Assembly: GCF_024323335.1 (NCBI RefSeq)
Contig: NC_066581.1
Coordinates: forward strand, 230,780,539 to 230,844,538
From: Lathyrus oleraceus
Lineage: Eukaryota > Streptophyta > Magnoliopsida > Fabales > Fabaceae
Direction: 5' to 3'
Length of the DNA stretch: 64,000 nucleotides
Shown here one piece after another: positions 12,013 through 23,202 of this stretch. Both the position numbers and the translations under genes were made by a program. Position 1 is the stretch's first letter, and the number at the start of each line of letters is the position of its first letter. Below the pieces are notes generated by a model. The model made no database searches and was not told the origin of the DNA. It worked only from the letters and a program-made list of their open reading frames with translations.

Positions 12013-13494
12013 AAGTAATTTAAAAGATAAAATGACATATATTAAAATATTTTAAATATATTTTATTTTTATAATAAAATAAATTAAACAAATTTATTTA
12101 AATTGCTTACTTTAATAATCATTTTTTTTATAAGTGGTAAATAAATTGTTTATCAAAATAGCCTTTATTAAAATTAATGTCTCAAATGAAGAAAATATTT
12201 TTTGAAAAAGTTAAAAATTAAAATTTTTAATTTGTAAAATTATTTACATATTTAAGTTTTTTATTAAAAATATATTGATTTGAAATTTAACAAAACCTGT
12301 TGAAGTCCAGAGTAAAAACCGCAGCTAAATCAGCAACGACATATGCAAGTATTCCTGTGGATTCACTTGAAAAATGTATTTTTTTTTTTGGATTATAACA
12401 TTTAGAAATCGTCAATTTTTAAAAATATATATACTTGCAAGTATTTATGCAGAATCTTTCATCAATTTTGAATTTGTTGAAAGTATTGATTCAATTGAAA
12501 AATCAGCAATGCAAACCGCAATTATTTCTGCAGTTAGTTTCCACAAGTAAAAATGGAATTTTTAATAGTCATTGTAATTTGTATGCCAACAATAATTTTC
12601 AAACTTTAAAAATGAAACACTTTTATAAGATAGAGAATACTAGATAAATAAATATTCACTAATTTTTAAAATGATTTTGGTTTTACCAAAAAAATATTTT
12701 AAAAATGAATATGATTCTCATATTTAATATAAAATTTGTTTACTTTTTTTAATTATATCATATATTAATACTATATACATTAATTTCAAAGTATTATAAT
12801 AATGAGAATTTTGTAAAAGTTGTCTTTTGGCACTTTTATTTGATTCTTTTACTTGTTTTCAAAAAAATATTAAACAATGCTCATTTTAAACTTTAGTATT
12901 TAATCTGTGATAAAAAATTTCAATTGCGCACATGATAATTTGATTGAAGAAGATAGTTTTTTGGTGGAAACGCTAAAATGTTTTATTGATAATTATAAAA
13001 CCAGATCATAAAACTAATATGCTTTTTAATGTTTTTATTTTAACTTTTTTCAATAAAATTTTAATTTTGCATTCAATCTATGATACATTTTTGAATCATA
13101 ATAACATTTAATATGTTTTATTGATAATTAAAAAACAAGATCATGAAGTTTTATGTCCATTTTTTTCTCTTTTTTTTCAGTAAATTTATAACTTAAACAA
13201 TGATGTATTAATATGTTTGTAATACAAATTATTTTAGACGCGCCATGTTACTGACACTAAAGATTAATTAAATTTCCACATAATATATTGGATGGAGGAT
13301 GTGTATTGCCAACACAGTCAAGTGTTCTTTTTTCATTTTTAGGAATATTTTGTAAAATTAAAGGAATAAGGTTTTAGAAATAAAAATAATTCTCATTTTT
13401 AGACCAAAATTTAAGATTTGTCAATAGCTATTGTAATATAATATTTAAATAAACGTTTTGACGACATTTGAAATTAAAATGTTAATGAATATAT
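12013..13494. repeat. Duplicated host block, copy 1, distal 5' part
   Basis: This AT-rich non-coding DNA matches the region from about 44136 onward in order. Examples are the 'aattaaacaaatttatttaaa' stretch near 12082, the 'gaagtccag' and 'attcctgtggattcactt' segments near 12303-12370, 'acaagtaaaaatggaatt' at 12543, and 'gatagtttttggtggaaa' near 12950. The match stops at 13494, where the Tnt1-like element is inserted, and resumes after 18876. The same block carries the C2H2 genes, so it is an ancestral promoter and upstream region. No ORF here is supported. Confidence 0.72.
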
Positions 13495-13691
13495 TGTTGG
13501 AGGAGTTTTTCACCATGGAGCATTGAATATTGTGAGACTTCTTCTTTTTATAGCAACATCTATGTGAGAGACACACCTATATTCACCCAGAATTTTAAGG
13601 TGATAGGTGGGTGGATTCTCTCACTTATAAATGCTCAAATCTCTATATTTCCAATCAATGTGAGACTATTACCCACACTACTCACACTTGA

Positions 13692-14171
13692 TGTTGAAAA
13701 TCCACCACAACCTATGAAGAATTTCTATCAATCTTGATGAAAAAGATTGTTATCAACCATGCAATGAAAATGAAAAGAAAAGAATGATTGAGAAAGAAAA
13801 AAAAGAACGTTGGAGAAGAAGAAGAATATTTGTTGCAGAGTTTTCTTTCTGCCCACAATCTATGGAAAACTTTTTTATTCACTTTGCAACTGCAAAATTA
13901 TGTGAATACAATGTTATGAGTTATTTTCAAGAATAAGGGTTACTCCATTTATTTATAGATTTAGGTTAGCTTACTCCCTAAGCCAAATCTCAAAATCATA
14001 AAATCCAAAAATAGTTAACACTACTAAAAATAGGTCTAAGTCGAAATCCTGTGTGAAGCAACATGCTTCGACACTTCGACACACTAATACAACTCGACAC
14101 ACTAGGCTATTTGACACATCCTTGTTTTGTCGAGCAACCTGCTTTGACACAAGGAATTACAATTCAACACA
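13692..14171 (-). repeat. 3' LTR of the Tnt1-like element, with 197 bp outer extension
   Basis: 480 bp matching 18397-18876 throughout, from tgttgaaaatccaccacaa to aattacaattcaacaca. Between the host boundary (13495) and this match lie 197 extra bp that start tgttggaggag and end acacttga. They are absent from the other LTR and from the paralogous locus. They may be a small secondary insertion bounded by tgttg repeats. Confidence 0.82.
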
Positions 14172-14194
14172 CCACCTAATTCATTGTGTCTAAG

Positions 14195-14333
<139 letters not shown>

Positions 14334-14334
14334 C

Positions 14335-17300
14335 CATAGCTCTTAGTCTTCTGAACACTTCGACCTGCACTCCCTTCTTCATGATGTCTGCAATCTGACT
14401 CTCAGTTCTGCAGTGCTCCAAGTTCATCTTCCCATCTTCTACCTGCTCTTGAAGGTAATAGAACCTCATCTTGATGTGCTTACTTCAACCATGTGCTATC
14501 AGATTCTTCACCAGATTGAAAGCTGACATGATGTCGTTCTTCATGGTAATTGCTCCATGACTCTTCGTTGTTATCTCTTCAACCAGATTCACCATCCACG
14601 TTTCTTGACATGCACAAAGAGGAGAAACTATGTGTTCTTCTTTGCACGATGATAATGCCACTACTAGCTCCTTTCTCGAATTCCAAGCAACTAGTGCACT
14701 ACCTAGCATAAACACATAACCAATTGTGGATTTTCGATTCTCAGCATCACTACACCAACTTGAGTCAGTGTATCCCACTAGTTTGCATTCTTTTTCTTCA
14801 TCAGTTGCAGAAAACAAAATGACATAGTTGAAAGTTCCTTTCAGATACCTTAGTATTCTCTTTGTGGCTGCTACATGTGATACCTTTGGCTTCTGCATGA
14901 ATCTACTCACCATACCTATATTGTATCCTAATCCAGGCCTTTATGACAAAGATATCAAAGTGACCTAATAAGTCTTCTATATTGGGTTGGGTCGACATCA
15001 TCTTCATCCGAATCTTTCGACAGTTGCAATTTGGGTTCAACCGAAGTCGAAGTTGGGTTGCAATCTTGGATCTCAAATCTCTTGAGTATTTTGCCTGCAT
15101 ACCTCCTTTGATGCATCATCAAAACTCTACCACTCTTGTAGAGTTCGATACCAAAGAAATATGAAATATCACCCAGAGCTGACATTTTGAATTCCTTGTC
15201 GAGATCATCTTTGAAGTCTTCGATCTTCTTCTTGCAGCTACCTGTTATCAACAAGTCATCGACATCGAGACATAGTATAAGCAATTCTCTCTTGCTTCTT
15301 CTTACATATACTTCATGTTCAGTTGTGTACTTCACAAATTCCTTCTCCCTTAGAAAGCCATATATCTTCTTATTCCAAGCTCTTGGAGCTTGTTTAAGTC
15401 TGTATATGGCATTATGCAGCCTGTACACCTTTCTTTCTTCGCCTTGTTTCATAAACCCAGATGGTTGTGCAACATAAACTTCTTCTTCTAAGGATCCATT
15501 TAGGAATTCACATTTCACATCCATCTGACAAATCTGCTAGTTGTTCATGTTTGCTAGACCAACAACCAACCTGATTGTTCTGATCCTAGCAATAGGTGCA
15601 AAAACTTCGTCGAAGTCGATTCCTTCTTTATGAATAAATCCTTTCGCTACAAGTATCGCCTTGTGTAGAGTCACTTCTCCTTTGGGATTCAAATTTACCT
15701 TTTATACCCACTTCACATCTATTGCCTTCTTGTCTTGGGGCAATTCGACAAGTGACCAAGTGTTATTGACTTCGATTGACTTCAGTTCTTCATTCATTAC
15801 TTTCACCCACTTCGAGTCTTTCAATGTCTCAACTGCATTGACTGGTTCGACATCTGCGTAGAAAGCATAGTGTATCAGCTCACATTATTTATTAACCACA
15901 ACATTTGATGTAATCACACATTCTTACAACCTTGCAGGCACGTGTCTTGTTCTTTGAGGTATGCTTGGGCCTGCTTTACCTCTGACTTCTTGTCGAACTT
16001 CTCTTTCAACTTCACTAGTTGGTTCATCATATAAGATTCTCATTGAATCCTTATTAAAATTCCCAATCCAATCCCATCCTTAAGCTCATCTATGATCATG
16101 TCCCTGTTGATCACCACTTTCTTGTTCACTGGGTCGAATGACTTGTATCCTCCAGTCGAACGATATCCTATCAGGATCATCTGACTCGACTTGTCATCAA
16201 GTTTTCTTCTCAACTGATCTGGCACCTGTCTATGTGATAAAGATCCAAACACCTTCAGAAGACTCAAGTTAGGCTTAACACCAGACCAACATTCTTTTGG
16301 CGTGATTCCTTTTAGCTTCTTCGTCGGACATCTGTTCAGGATATATGTTGCAGTTGACGCAACTTCTCCCCATAATTCTTTGGGTCGATGTTTTCCTTTC
16401 AACATACTTCTCACCATATTCAGGATGGTTTTATTATTCCTTTCTCTGACTCCATTCTATTGTGGAGTGTAGGGTGGCACCACCTCATACATAATCTCTT
16501 CTTTCACAGATAATGCGTCGAAGTCTTTCAACACATATTCTCCACCAACATCAGTCCTCAGAAATCTTGAGCTTTTGACCGTTTTGTCTTTTGACCATAG
16601 ATTTAAACTTGGCAAATACCTCGATCACTTCACTTTTCTTTTTGATCAGGTAAGCCCACATTTTTCAACTGAAATCATATATTAATGTAACAAAGTATTT
16701 GTTACCTCAAATCGAATCCACCTGGATATGACCACATACATCAGATTATATGACTTCAAGAATTGTCTTCGACCTGCTTTCTACATCCTTACTAGAGTTG
16801 TTCTTGTGTTGCTTCGCTCGCACACATTCTTCACACACTTTATTTGGAATGTCGATTTCTGGTAATCCTGAAACCATATTTCTTATCTTCAAATCTCTGA
16901 TGTCTTTAAAATTGAGTTGGCCAAGTCTATAATTCCATATCCATTCATCTTTGCTGGTTGTTGTTGCAAAGAACTTATGCTCCATCACAGTAAGCTCAAT
17001 ATTGAAGGTTCTATACTGAGACATTAGAGCCTTCAAGATCAACCTTCCATTTGAGTCGAGAACTCTCATCATCTTGTCTTTGATCTACACCTTGTAGTTC
17101 TTTTCGACTAACTGTCTCATGCTGAGCAAATTGCTCTCCATGCCTGGTATGTATAACACATTTGCAATTACTGACCTCTTGCCATCTTTCCTCATAATCA
17201 GAACATCACCAACACCTTCAGCTGCTAGAGTATTGTCATTTGCAAATTTCACCATGTTCTTCATTGTGGGCTTTATGTTGACAAACCAATATTTCCTTCC

Positions 17301-18347
17301 AGACATATGTGATGAGCATCATGAGTCCAAGTACCACTGGTCATTGAATATCTCTTCATCTCTCGTTGTAACCATCAACAATATTTCTTCTTCTTCTTCA
17401 TGTTTCGCCAGCTTTACATCAGTTTCTTGATTCTTCTACTTTTCTAGACAATCACTAGAATAGTGACCATGCTTCTGACAATTGTAACACTGAATGTGAC
17501 TCTTGTATGGATTTCAACCACCACCTTTTCCTCTACCTGTAGCACCATCTCTTTGGTTGGCTTGGTTCCAGGATTTTCTCTGATTCGACCAGTTTCCTTC
17601 TTGCTGATTTCGACCAATCGAATTGTTGTAGCCTTCTCTGCCTTTATTGTCATTCCAACTTCCTTTTCCTTTCCTTTCTTTTTTTGATTACGCCTGCAAA
17701 GCCATATCACTCTTCGACTTTCCTGCAGCCCTTTCATCAATTCTTTGTTCATGAAATTCAAGCTTCCATTGAAGCTCTTCCTTTGTCAGTTTTGACAAAT
17801 CTTTTGACTCTTCAATGACTACTACCACATGGTAGAACTTTGGAGCTAACGACCTCAAGATCTTTCAAACAACAGATCTTGATATCAACACTTTTCCATA
17901 TACCTTGATTTGATTCACCAGTTTCATAACCTTAATGAAGAAATCAGTTATGCTTTCATTGTCTTCTATCTGAAGCAATTCATACGTTCTTTTGTGAGTT
18001 TGTAATCTCACCTCTTTCACCTTCTCTACGCCTCAAAATGACTTCTCCAGAATTTCTCATGCTTCTTTCGCTGACTATACATCACTAACCTTTTCAAAGT
18101 TATCTAGATCAACACATTGATGGATTATAAAGAGAGCTTTATAATCTTTCTTTTTCAATTCTTTATATGCAACCCTTTCTTGATCCGTCGTATTTCCTAC
18201 AAGCATTGTTACTCGTTTATTCACAAGATCCCAAAGATCTTGATAATAGAACGCAACCTTCATATGCTTGCACCAATTCTCATAATTATTGTTCTTGAGA
18301 ATCAGAAGATTCGCTGGAAAATGTCTATTTGGATGATTTATTGTCAT
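14335..18347 (-). pseudogene. gag-pol relic of the Tnt1-like element
   Basis: Read from 18347 downward. The gag start (18347-18075) has a KNNNYENWCKHMKVAF segment. A CCHC zinc knuckle (CQKHGHYSSDC) lies near 17500-17450 in another frame. The protease region at about 17330-17085 reads WYLDS, then a stop at the active-site glycine, then the typical downstream LYIPGMESNLLSMRQL. The pre-integrase domain is at 17072-16746 (WNYRLGQLNFKDI, CEECVRAKQHK). The integrase C-terminal half is at 16417-16040. Reverse transcriptase is at 15524-14955, where the usual YVDD box reads DVDD (LCLDVDDLLITG). RNase H is at 14913-14485 (GYTDSSWCSDAENRKSTIGY). Many stops and frameshifts separate these pieces, so no protein can be made. 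Small plus-strand ORFs over the same span are shadows. Confidence 0.87.
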
Positions 18348-18380
18348 CGTAATTTTCTTCCCACGAATCTCTCAAACCGG

Positions 18381-18396
18381 AGCTCTAGATACTAGA
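18381..18396 (-). other. Degenerate tRNA-iMet-type PBS of the Tnt1-like element
   Basis: The minus strand just inside the 5' LTR reads TCTAGTATCTAGAGCT, followed by ccgg. It resembles the functional copia PBS seen in this window at 23123-23134 (TGGTATCAGAGC, followed by tccgg) with a few changes. Confidence 0.5.
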
Positions 18397-18876
18397 TGTT
18401 GGAAATCCACCACAACCTATGGAGAATTTATATCAATCTTGATGAACAAGATTATTATCAACCACACAATGACAATGAAAAGAAAAGAACAATTGAGAAA
18501 GAAAGAAAAGAAAGTTGGAGAAGAAGAAGAATATTTTATGTAGAGTTTTCTCTCTGCCCACAATCTGTGGAAAACTTCTTTATTCACTTTACAACTGCAA
18601 AATTCTAGGAATAGAATGTTATGAGTTATTTTCAAGAATAGGGGTTACTCCCCCTATTTGTAGATTTAGGTTCGCTTACTCTCTAAGTCAAAACCCAAAA
18701 CTATAAAAGTCCAAAATAGTCAACACTACTAAAAATATGCCTAAGTCAAAATTCTGTGTGAAGCAATATACTTCGACACCTCGACACACTAATACAATTT
18801 GACACACTAGACTATTCGACACATCCTTGTTCTGTCGAGCAACCTGTTTCGACACAAGGAATTACAATTCAACACA
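18397..18876 (-). repeat. 5' LTR of the Tnt1-like element
   Basis: 480 bp direct repeat partner of 13692-14171. On the minus strand it starts TGTGTTGAATTGTAATTCC and ends GGTGGATTTCCAACA. The PBS-like sequence and gag lie just inside, which fixes it as the 5' LTR and the element as minus strand. Confidence 0.87.
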
Positions 18877-19544
18877 TATTTCACATCGACTATATAAAAA
18901 GAAAATATTGGATATATAAGAAAAAAACTCATACAACAATTATTTTAAAATTTTGAAATAATATGTGAGGTTAAAGTCTTTTATAATTTTTAGTTATTAA
19001 ATTTTAATTAGATATTTACATAAATTTAATTACTAGCATACAGTGCAAGTGCAATGGATGTTCCCACTTTTCTTTTAGAGAAATATAGGACTTTATCTTT
19101 TTTTTATTTAGAAGATAATAATGACTATTTATATAAATTTTCAGATTTGTGTGATTTGCTTAAAAAAATTATTATATTAATTATTTGTTAAGTCAATTCA
19201 ATTGGTAGTTATGTAAATATATAAAATACAATGACAAATTTAAATTTGCGACATTCTATTTTTTTATTTTTAAAGATTAAATTACAACCACTAGACTATT
19301 TGATTAAAAAAATTGTCATATTAATGTTCACCAAAATTCAATTGATAATGCTAATATTATTTAATTGTATAATTTGAATTCTAACTCTTATGTGTAATTT
19401 TATTGAAAAATAAATCATAAAAGAACTACTTATTAATATATGTGACACGTAGACGCACTAGATTTCCATTTATTTGTGTATAAATTCACACAATTTCTTT
19501 ACAAAACACAAATCATTTTATTAATTTGATTTCTCTTAACCAAT
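18877..19544 (+). promoter_or_regulatory. Upstream region and promoter of C2H2 gene 1
   Basis: Non-coding DNA matching the region before C2H2 gene 2 (about 45660-48654). Conservation is strongest in the last ~110 bp. A TATA box (TATAAATT) is at 19479-19486, 59-66 bp before the ATG. A CACGTA at 19446-19451 sits where copy 2 has the G-box CACGTG. The stretch 'ttactagcatacagtgcaag' at 19030 is shared with 47423. Copy 1 lacks the 795 bp hAT-like insertion found in copy 2. Confidence 0.6.
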
Positions 19545-20027
19545 ATGGAAAATCAAAATAAGAGAAAGTCGATAATGGTTGAAGAGGGTGATGCAACTCC
19601 GAAAATCGCCCGTTACTCGTGTGCTTTTTGTGAAAAATCATACGAAACTCGTCAAGCACTAGGAGGACACCAACGTGGTCACAAACACGAACGAAATGCC
19701 ATACGAGGGATTAAACCTAGGTCAATCCCTCGTCATCCAAGGGGAAAAATGAGTTTTATCACAGGAACTTGTAAGGTAGATATGGAAAATATCAATTCAT
19801 GGAAAATACCAAAGAGAGATGAAGTAAAAGAGACTGACCATGATCAAAATGGTGCAAAATCTGAATTTAAATTTGTTTTGCTTCCCATGACAAATGCTCA
19901 AATCAATGGATTTGGGAGTCATCAAATTCCTAGGACCGAAATTGACTTTGGTCTAGTTTCAAAGAGGCGTGCTAATAATGATTCTCATGATGATGGCAAG
20001 GACACTAATTTCCATTTAGTTGATTAG
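19545..20027 (+). CDS. Single-finger C2H2 zinc-finger protein, copy 1
   Basis: A 160-residue intronless protein. One plant-type C2H2 finger spans C26-X2-C29-X12-H42-X3-H46 and holds the plant signature QALGGH at residues 37-42, which in characterised plant zinc fingers lies in the DNA-contacting helix. Basic residues at 5-8 (NKRK) and just after the finger (KHER) could serve nuclear import. I see no clear EAR repression motif, no coiled coil and no membrane segment. The rest is polar and probably disordered. A nuclear DNA-binding regulator is the reasonable inference; target and pathway are unknown. The start is the first ATG, 59-66 bp after a TATA box, and it is conserved in the paralogue at 48655-49137, which has the same length with no indels and about 77% identity. 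Uninterrupted frame plus the conserved promoter argue that this is a real gene, though expression is unproven. Confidence 0.88.
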   Translation: MENQNKRKSIMVEEGDATPKIARYSCAFCEKSYETRQALGGHQRGHKHERNAIRGIKPRSIPRHPRGKMSFITGTCKVDMENINSWKIPKRDEVKETDHDQNGAKSEFKFVLLPMTNAQINGFGSHQIPRTEIDFGLVSKRRANNDSHDDGKDTNFHLVD

Positions 20028-22030
20028 TTTTTGCATTTGTGTGCGAGATATATAATTAAATATATGTTAAAAAAATATGACTATATATAAGATCATTTGT
20101 ACTTTGTTATGTTGTGATATATGAAATATAATATGATAAGGTTTGTGTGAAACCTAAAAACAAAATTCTTCTTGGTGTCTTATTTTGTTGCCTTTTTCTG
20201 GTAAATTTGTTTTGTGATTTAATCAATTGTATAACTTTTTCATGAATTTTTTATTTTAAATTTGATGTTCGATTTTATGATCGACTAATTTAAGGAGATT
20301 AATCCCACAATCCACTAGAGATGGCCTATTTAAAAACAAAGTAAAGCTCTCTATTCAGCTTTTACATAAATATTAATTATTTATTTAAAAATATATGAAT
20401 AACATTCTAAACTCAATAGTTGAGATTTGAATTTCGAGTGAGACAATAACAATTTCAAAAAATTCTACTTCGTGATTCGATCCCATCTTATCTTATAAAT
20501 ATTTATGCACTGGAATACAAGTTTAACTGAATTAGTTGAGATAAGAGTTAAAAGATTTGGAGGTTTAAGATTTGATCTCTTTCAAAAGATATGTTTTAAA
20601 AATTGGACCGGAGATCGAACCAATAAAATTTTCGGTTTAAGGTTCAATTTATTCAACCGTCTAAACCTACGGTGGAACAGTTTATAAAATAAACTAATAA
20701 TATGAAACTAAAATTTATATATATATCATACATAATGATATGCATAACTTATAAAAATAAATATTTCAAAAATCCATTACAAACTTAATACAATAATATT
20801 AATAATACACATAATAACACAAGATAGTTATACACTTAATTTTAATTTTAATTTAAGAATAATTTGAAAAAATGAAATAATTACAATAAAACAAGTTAAA
20901 CCAATCACTACTACGTAAAATCCATTTCATCATATTTGGAAAAATGATACCACCCTGATGGACCAACCGTGATGAGGTAGGGGTGATTGTAAGTATGATA
21001 CTTTCCATCATGATTGTGTGACAATGATTATAAACTAGGTAACACGTTTCTATCACAACGCTTACATTAAATAGCAGTTGTGAAATTCTAACACTTAACA
21101 TTTAACAACGGTTCTGCTAAACAACCATTGTGACATATACACCTAAGTTTATTATAAATTATATGGAATACTTATTTCGCCAATGTCCACTAAACACGTA
21201 ACTTTTCAATCTGTTATAGAAATTAATAATATGAAAAATCAAGTTATATTAGAAGAACAAGTTACACTAATCACTGTTATACAAGATTTCTTCAGTCCAT
21301 TATCCGCATTTTGATCTTTAACGATTATATTTTGTTTCAATGCTCCAAGTTAACCAACCTCCCCTTCCTTCACCTCTAATTCATTTTGCAAAATATTATT
21401 TACTTTGCAAACAAAATTAGAGGAGGAGAAAAGAGCGGTTGAAGAACTAGAAGCATTAAACCATGTTATAACCATTAAAGAGTGAAATATGGACAATGGA
21501 TTGAAGAAATCTTGTATAACATTGATAAGTGTTATTTATTTTCTAATATAACTTAATATCTCATATTATAATTTTCTAATTTAATCCGAAAATTTTATAT
21601 ATTCGGTTATGGGTTGGAAAAACCTTCAAACCATATAAGATATAGTAAAATCATCTTCTAAACAAACTTTAACAAAAACATTCATCAACAAGCAAACCTT
21701 AAACAACATACAAGATACACCAAACTTCTTTTATTAACAACAATAAAATACCATAAACAACATAGAACTTACAACTTTTATTACTAACAAGAAACAAATT
21801 TTATCAATAACAACAACATATAAACTCATAAAGTATTTCACGAACGTACATGTCCCAGAATGACATCCAGAATGAAGGGAGGATGAAGTTGAAGTTAGAG
21901 CTGCAAATAGGTGTTAAATTTGAATGGATGTTATTGTGGGTCTTTCACACAAGTTTGCAACACTCACTTTAGCTTCATCCTTGTTGTATTTTTTCTTCAT
22001 AGAAACATAAACCATTTGTGAACCACACTC
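20028..22030. other. 3' flank of C2H2 gene 1, then intergenic DNA
   Basis: The first ~490 bp match the 3' flank of gene 2: 'gagatatataatta' just after the stop, 'tcttattttgttgcc' near 20180, and 'gagtgagacaataacaat' near 20438 against 49710. The match fades at about 20520, marking the end of the duplicated block. The remainder holds a repeat-like stretch (about 20520-20690, 'attggaccggagatcgaacc') and AT-rich DNA with no supported gene up to the SIRE insertion. Confidence 0.5.
20907..21150 (+). mobile_element. Possible CACTA transposon end fragment
   Basis: It begins CACTACTACGTAAAATCC and is followed by short related motifs in both orientations (tagcagttgtgaaa, caacggttctgc, caaccattgtgaca), like the subterminal repeats of plant CACTA elements. 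No opposite end, TSD or transposase was found. Confidence 0.3.
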
Positions 22031-22035
22031 ATAGT

Positions 22036-23120
22036 TGTAAGAACAAAAATTGTTCTACAACAGATTCCTTGATTTTGATGATAACAAAGGATGAAACCAA
22101 AAATGGCACCCTAACGAAAAGTTTCTAAGTGTGCAGGGTTCTAAAGAAAGAAGAAATAAATCTGATGATGTCATCAGATGCACAACAAGATCAGATACAA
22201 ATTCTCTAGTATCAGAAGCATCTGAAGTGGAATCTCGTTTCAAGAAAGTCTGATTCTGGACAAAACTACAAAGTATCAGAAGCATCTGAACATGAAGTAA
22301 AGTCTAGAAGCTCTGACTCTGAACAAATGCTTTCTGTAAAATTCTGAAAGTTATCAGCGCCATCTGAACTCTCAAGAGATCAACACCAGAAGCAAGATTC
22401 CAAGATTCTTCAGAAACACAATTACTCTGATCATAGATTTGCTAATCATGATAAAGTAACGTTTAAGCCAAGTAAAGTTCTACAATTGGATTTCCTTATT
22501 AAGAAAGAGACGTTAATCTCCACTTCCAAGAGAGAAGATACTACTTGTGGTAAGTAGTCACTTCAAAGAGGAAACGTTAAACTGCAGAAGCTATTTAAGT
22601 GATGGAGTAAACTCAATTTAATAACCACCAGTTTCTACTCTACTCCAACTCTTATATAAATAGAGATGCAATCAACATTCAGTAGCAAGAAATCAACTAG
22701 CCAAAACTATACTGAATTATTTCACGCTCAAGAAAATCATCTTTGCTCTCAAAGAATTTCACTAAGCTTTTGCTTATTAAGTGAAAAATCTGTTCTTAAG
22801 TTTGTAATACTTGCTTTCCTAGAAGCACTTTAGATTACATATCTTGTATCTTTTATTTGTTTGATTTCCTCAAGTGACTCTGTGTAGTCTGTAGACTTGA
22901 GAAGACTAAGAGATTTTCTTCTCTCTTAAGTGTTGTTTGTAATCTTTCAAGATTAGTGGATTAAGTCCTTGTTGAAGGCGAAATCACCTTGGCCGGGTGG
23001 ACTGGAGTAGCTTTGTGTTATAAGCGAACCAGTATAAAATCATTGTGTGATTTTCATTTTTGAAAAGCGCTTATTTTTCAAACAATTCAAACCCCCCCTT
23101 TCTTGTTTTTCTCACCTTCA
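22036..23120 (+). repeat. 5' LTR of the SIRE-type element
   Basis: 1,085 bp direct repeat starting TGTAAGAACAAAAATTG and ending CTCACCTTCA. It carries the element promoter (TATA box near 22653) and a run of seven C near 23092-23098. ORFs inside it (for example minus 22055-22285, repeated at 31369-31599) are duplicated only because the LTR is, and are not genes. Confidence 0.97.
22653..22663 (+). promoter_or_regulatory. TATA box in the 5' LTR
   Basis: TATATAAATAG, about 460 bp before the LTR end, with the same sequence in the 3' LTR near 31967. Expected to drive the genomic transcript used for gag-pol and reverse transcription. Confidence 0.7.
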
Positions 23121-23122
23121 AT

Positions 23123-23134
23123 TGGTATCAGAGC
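23123..23134 (+). other. Primer binding site (initiator Met-tRNA)
   Basis: TGGTATCAGAGC, two bases after the 5' LTR end. It is the standard plant copia PBS, complementary to the 3' end of initiator methionine tRNA, which primes minus-strand DNA synthesis. Confidence 0.95.
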
Positions 23135-23202
23135 TCCGGCTCTGTTATTGATTTTCTAATCAAACACTTAACTGTGTAGAGAGATCCAGTACGAGAAAAA
23201 CG

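Noticed and set aside
22055..22285. A 76-codon minus ORF present twice in identical form (also 31369-31599)
   Set aside because: The duplication is explained by the two LTRs; there is no other evidence of coding.
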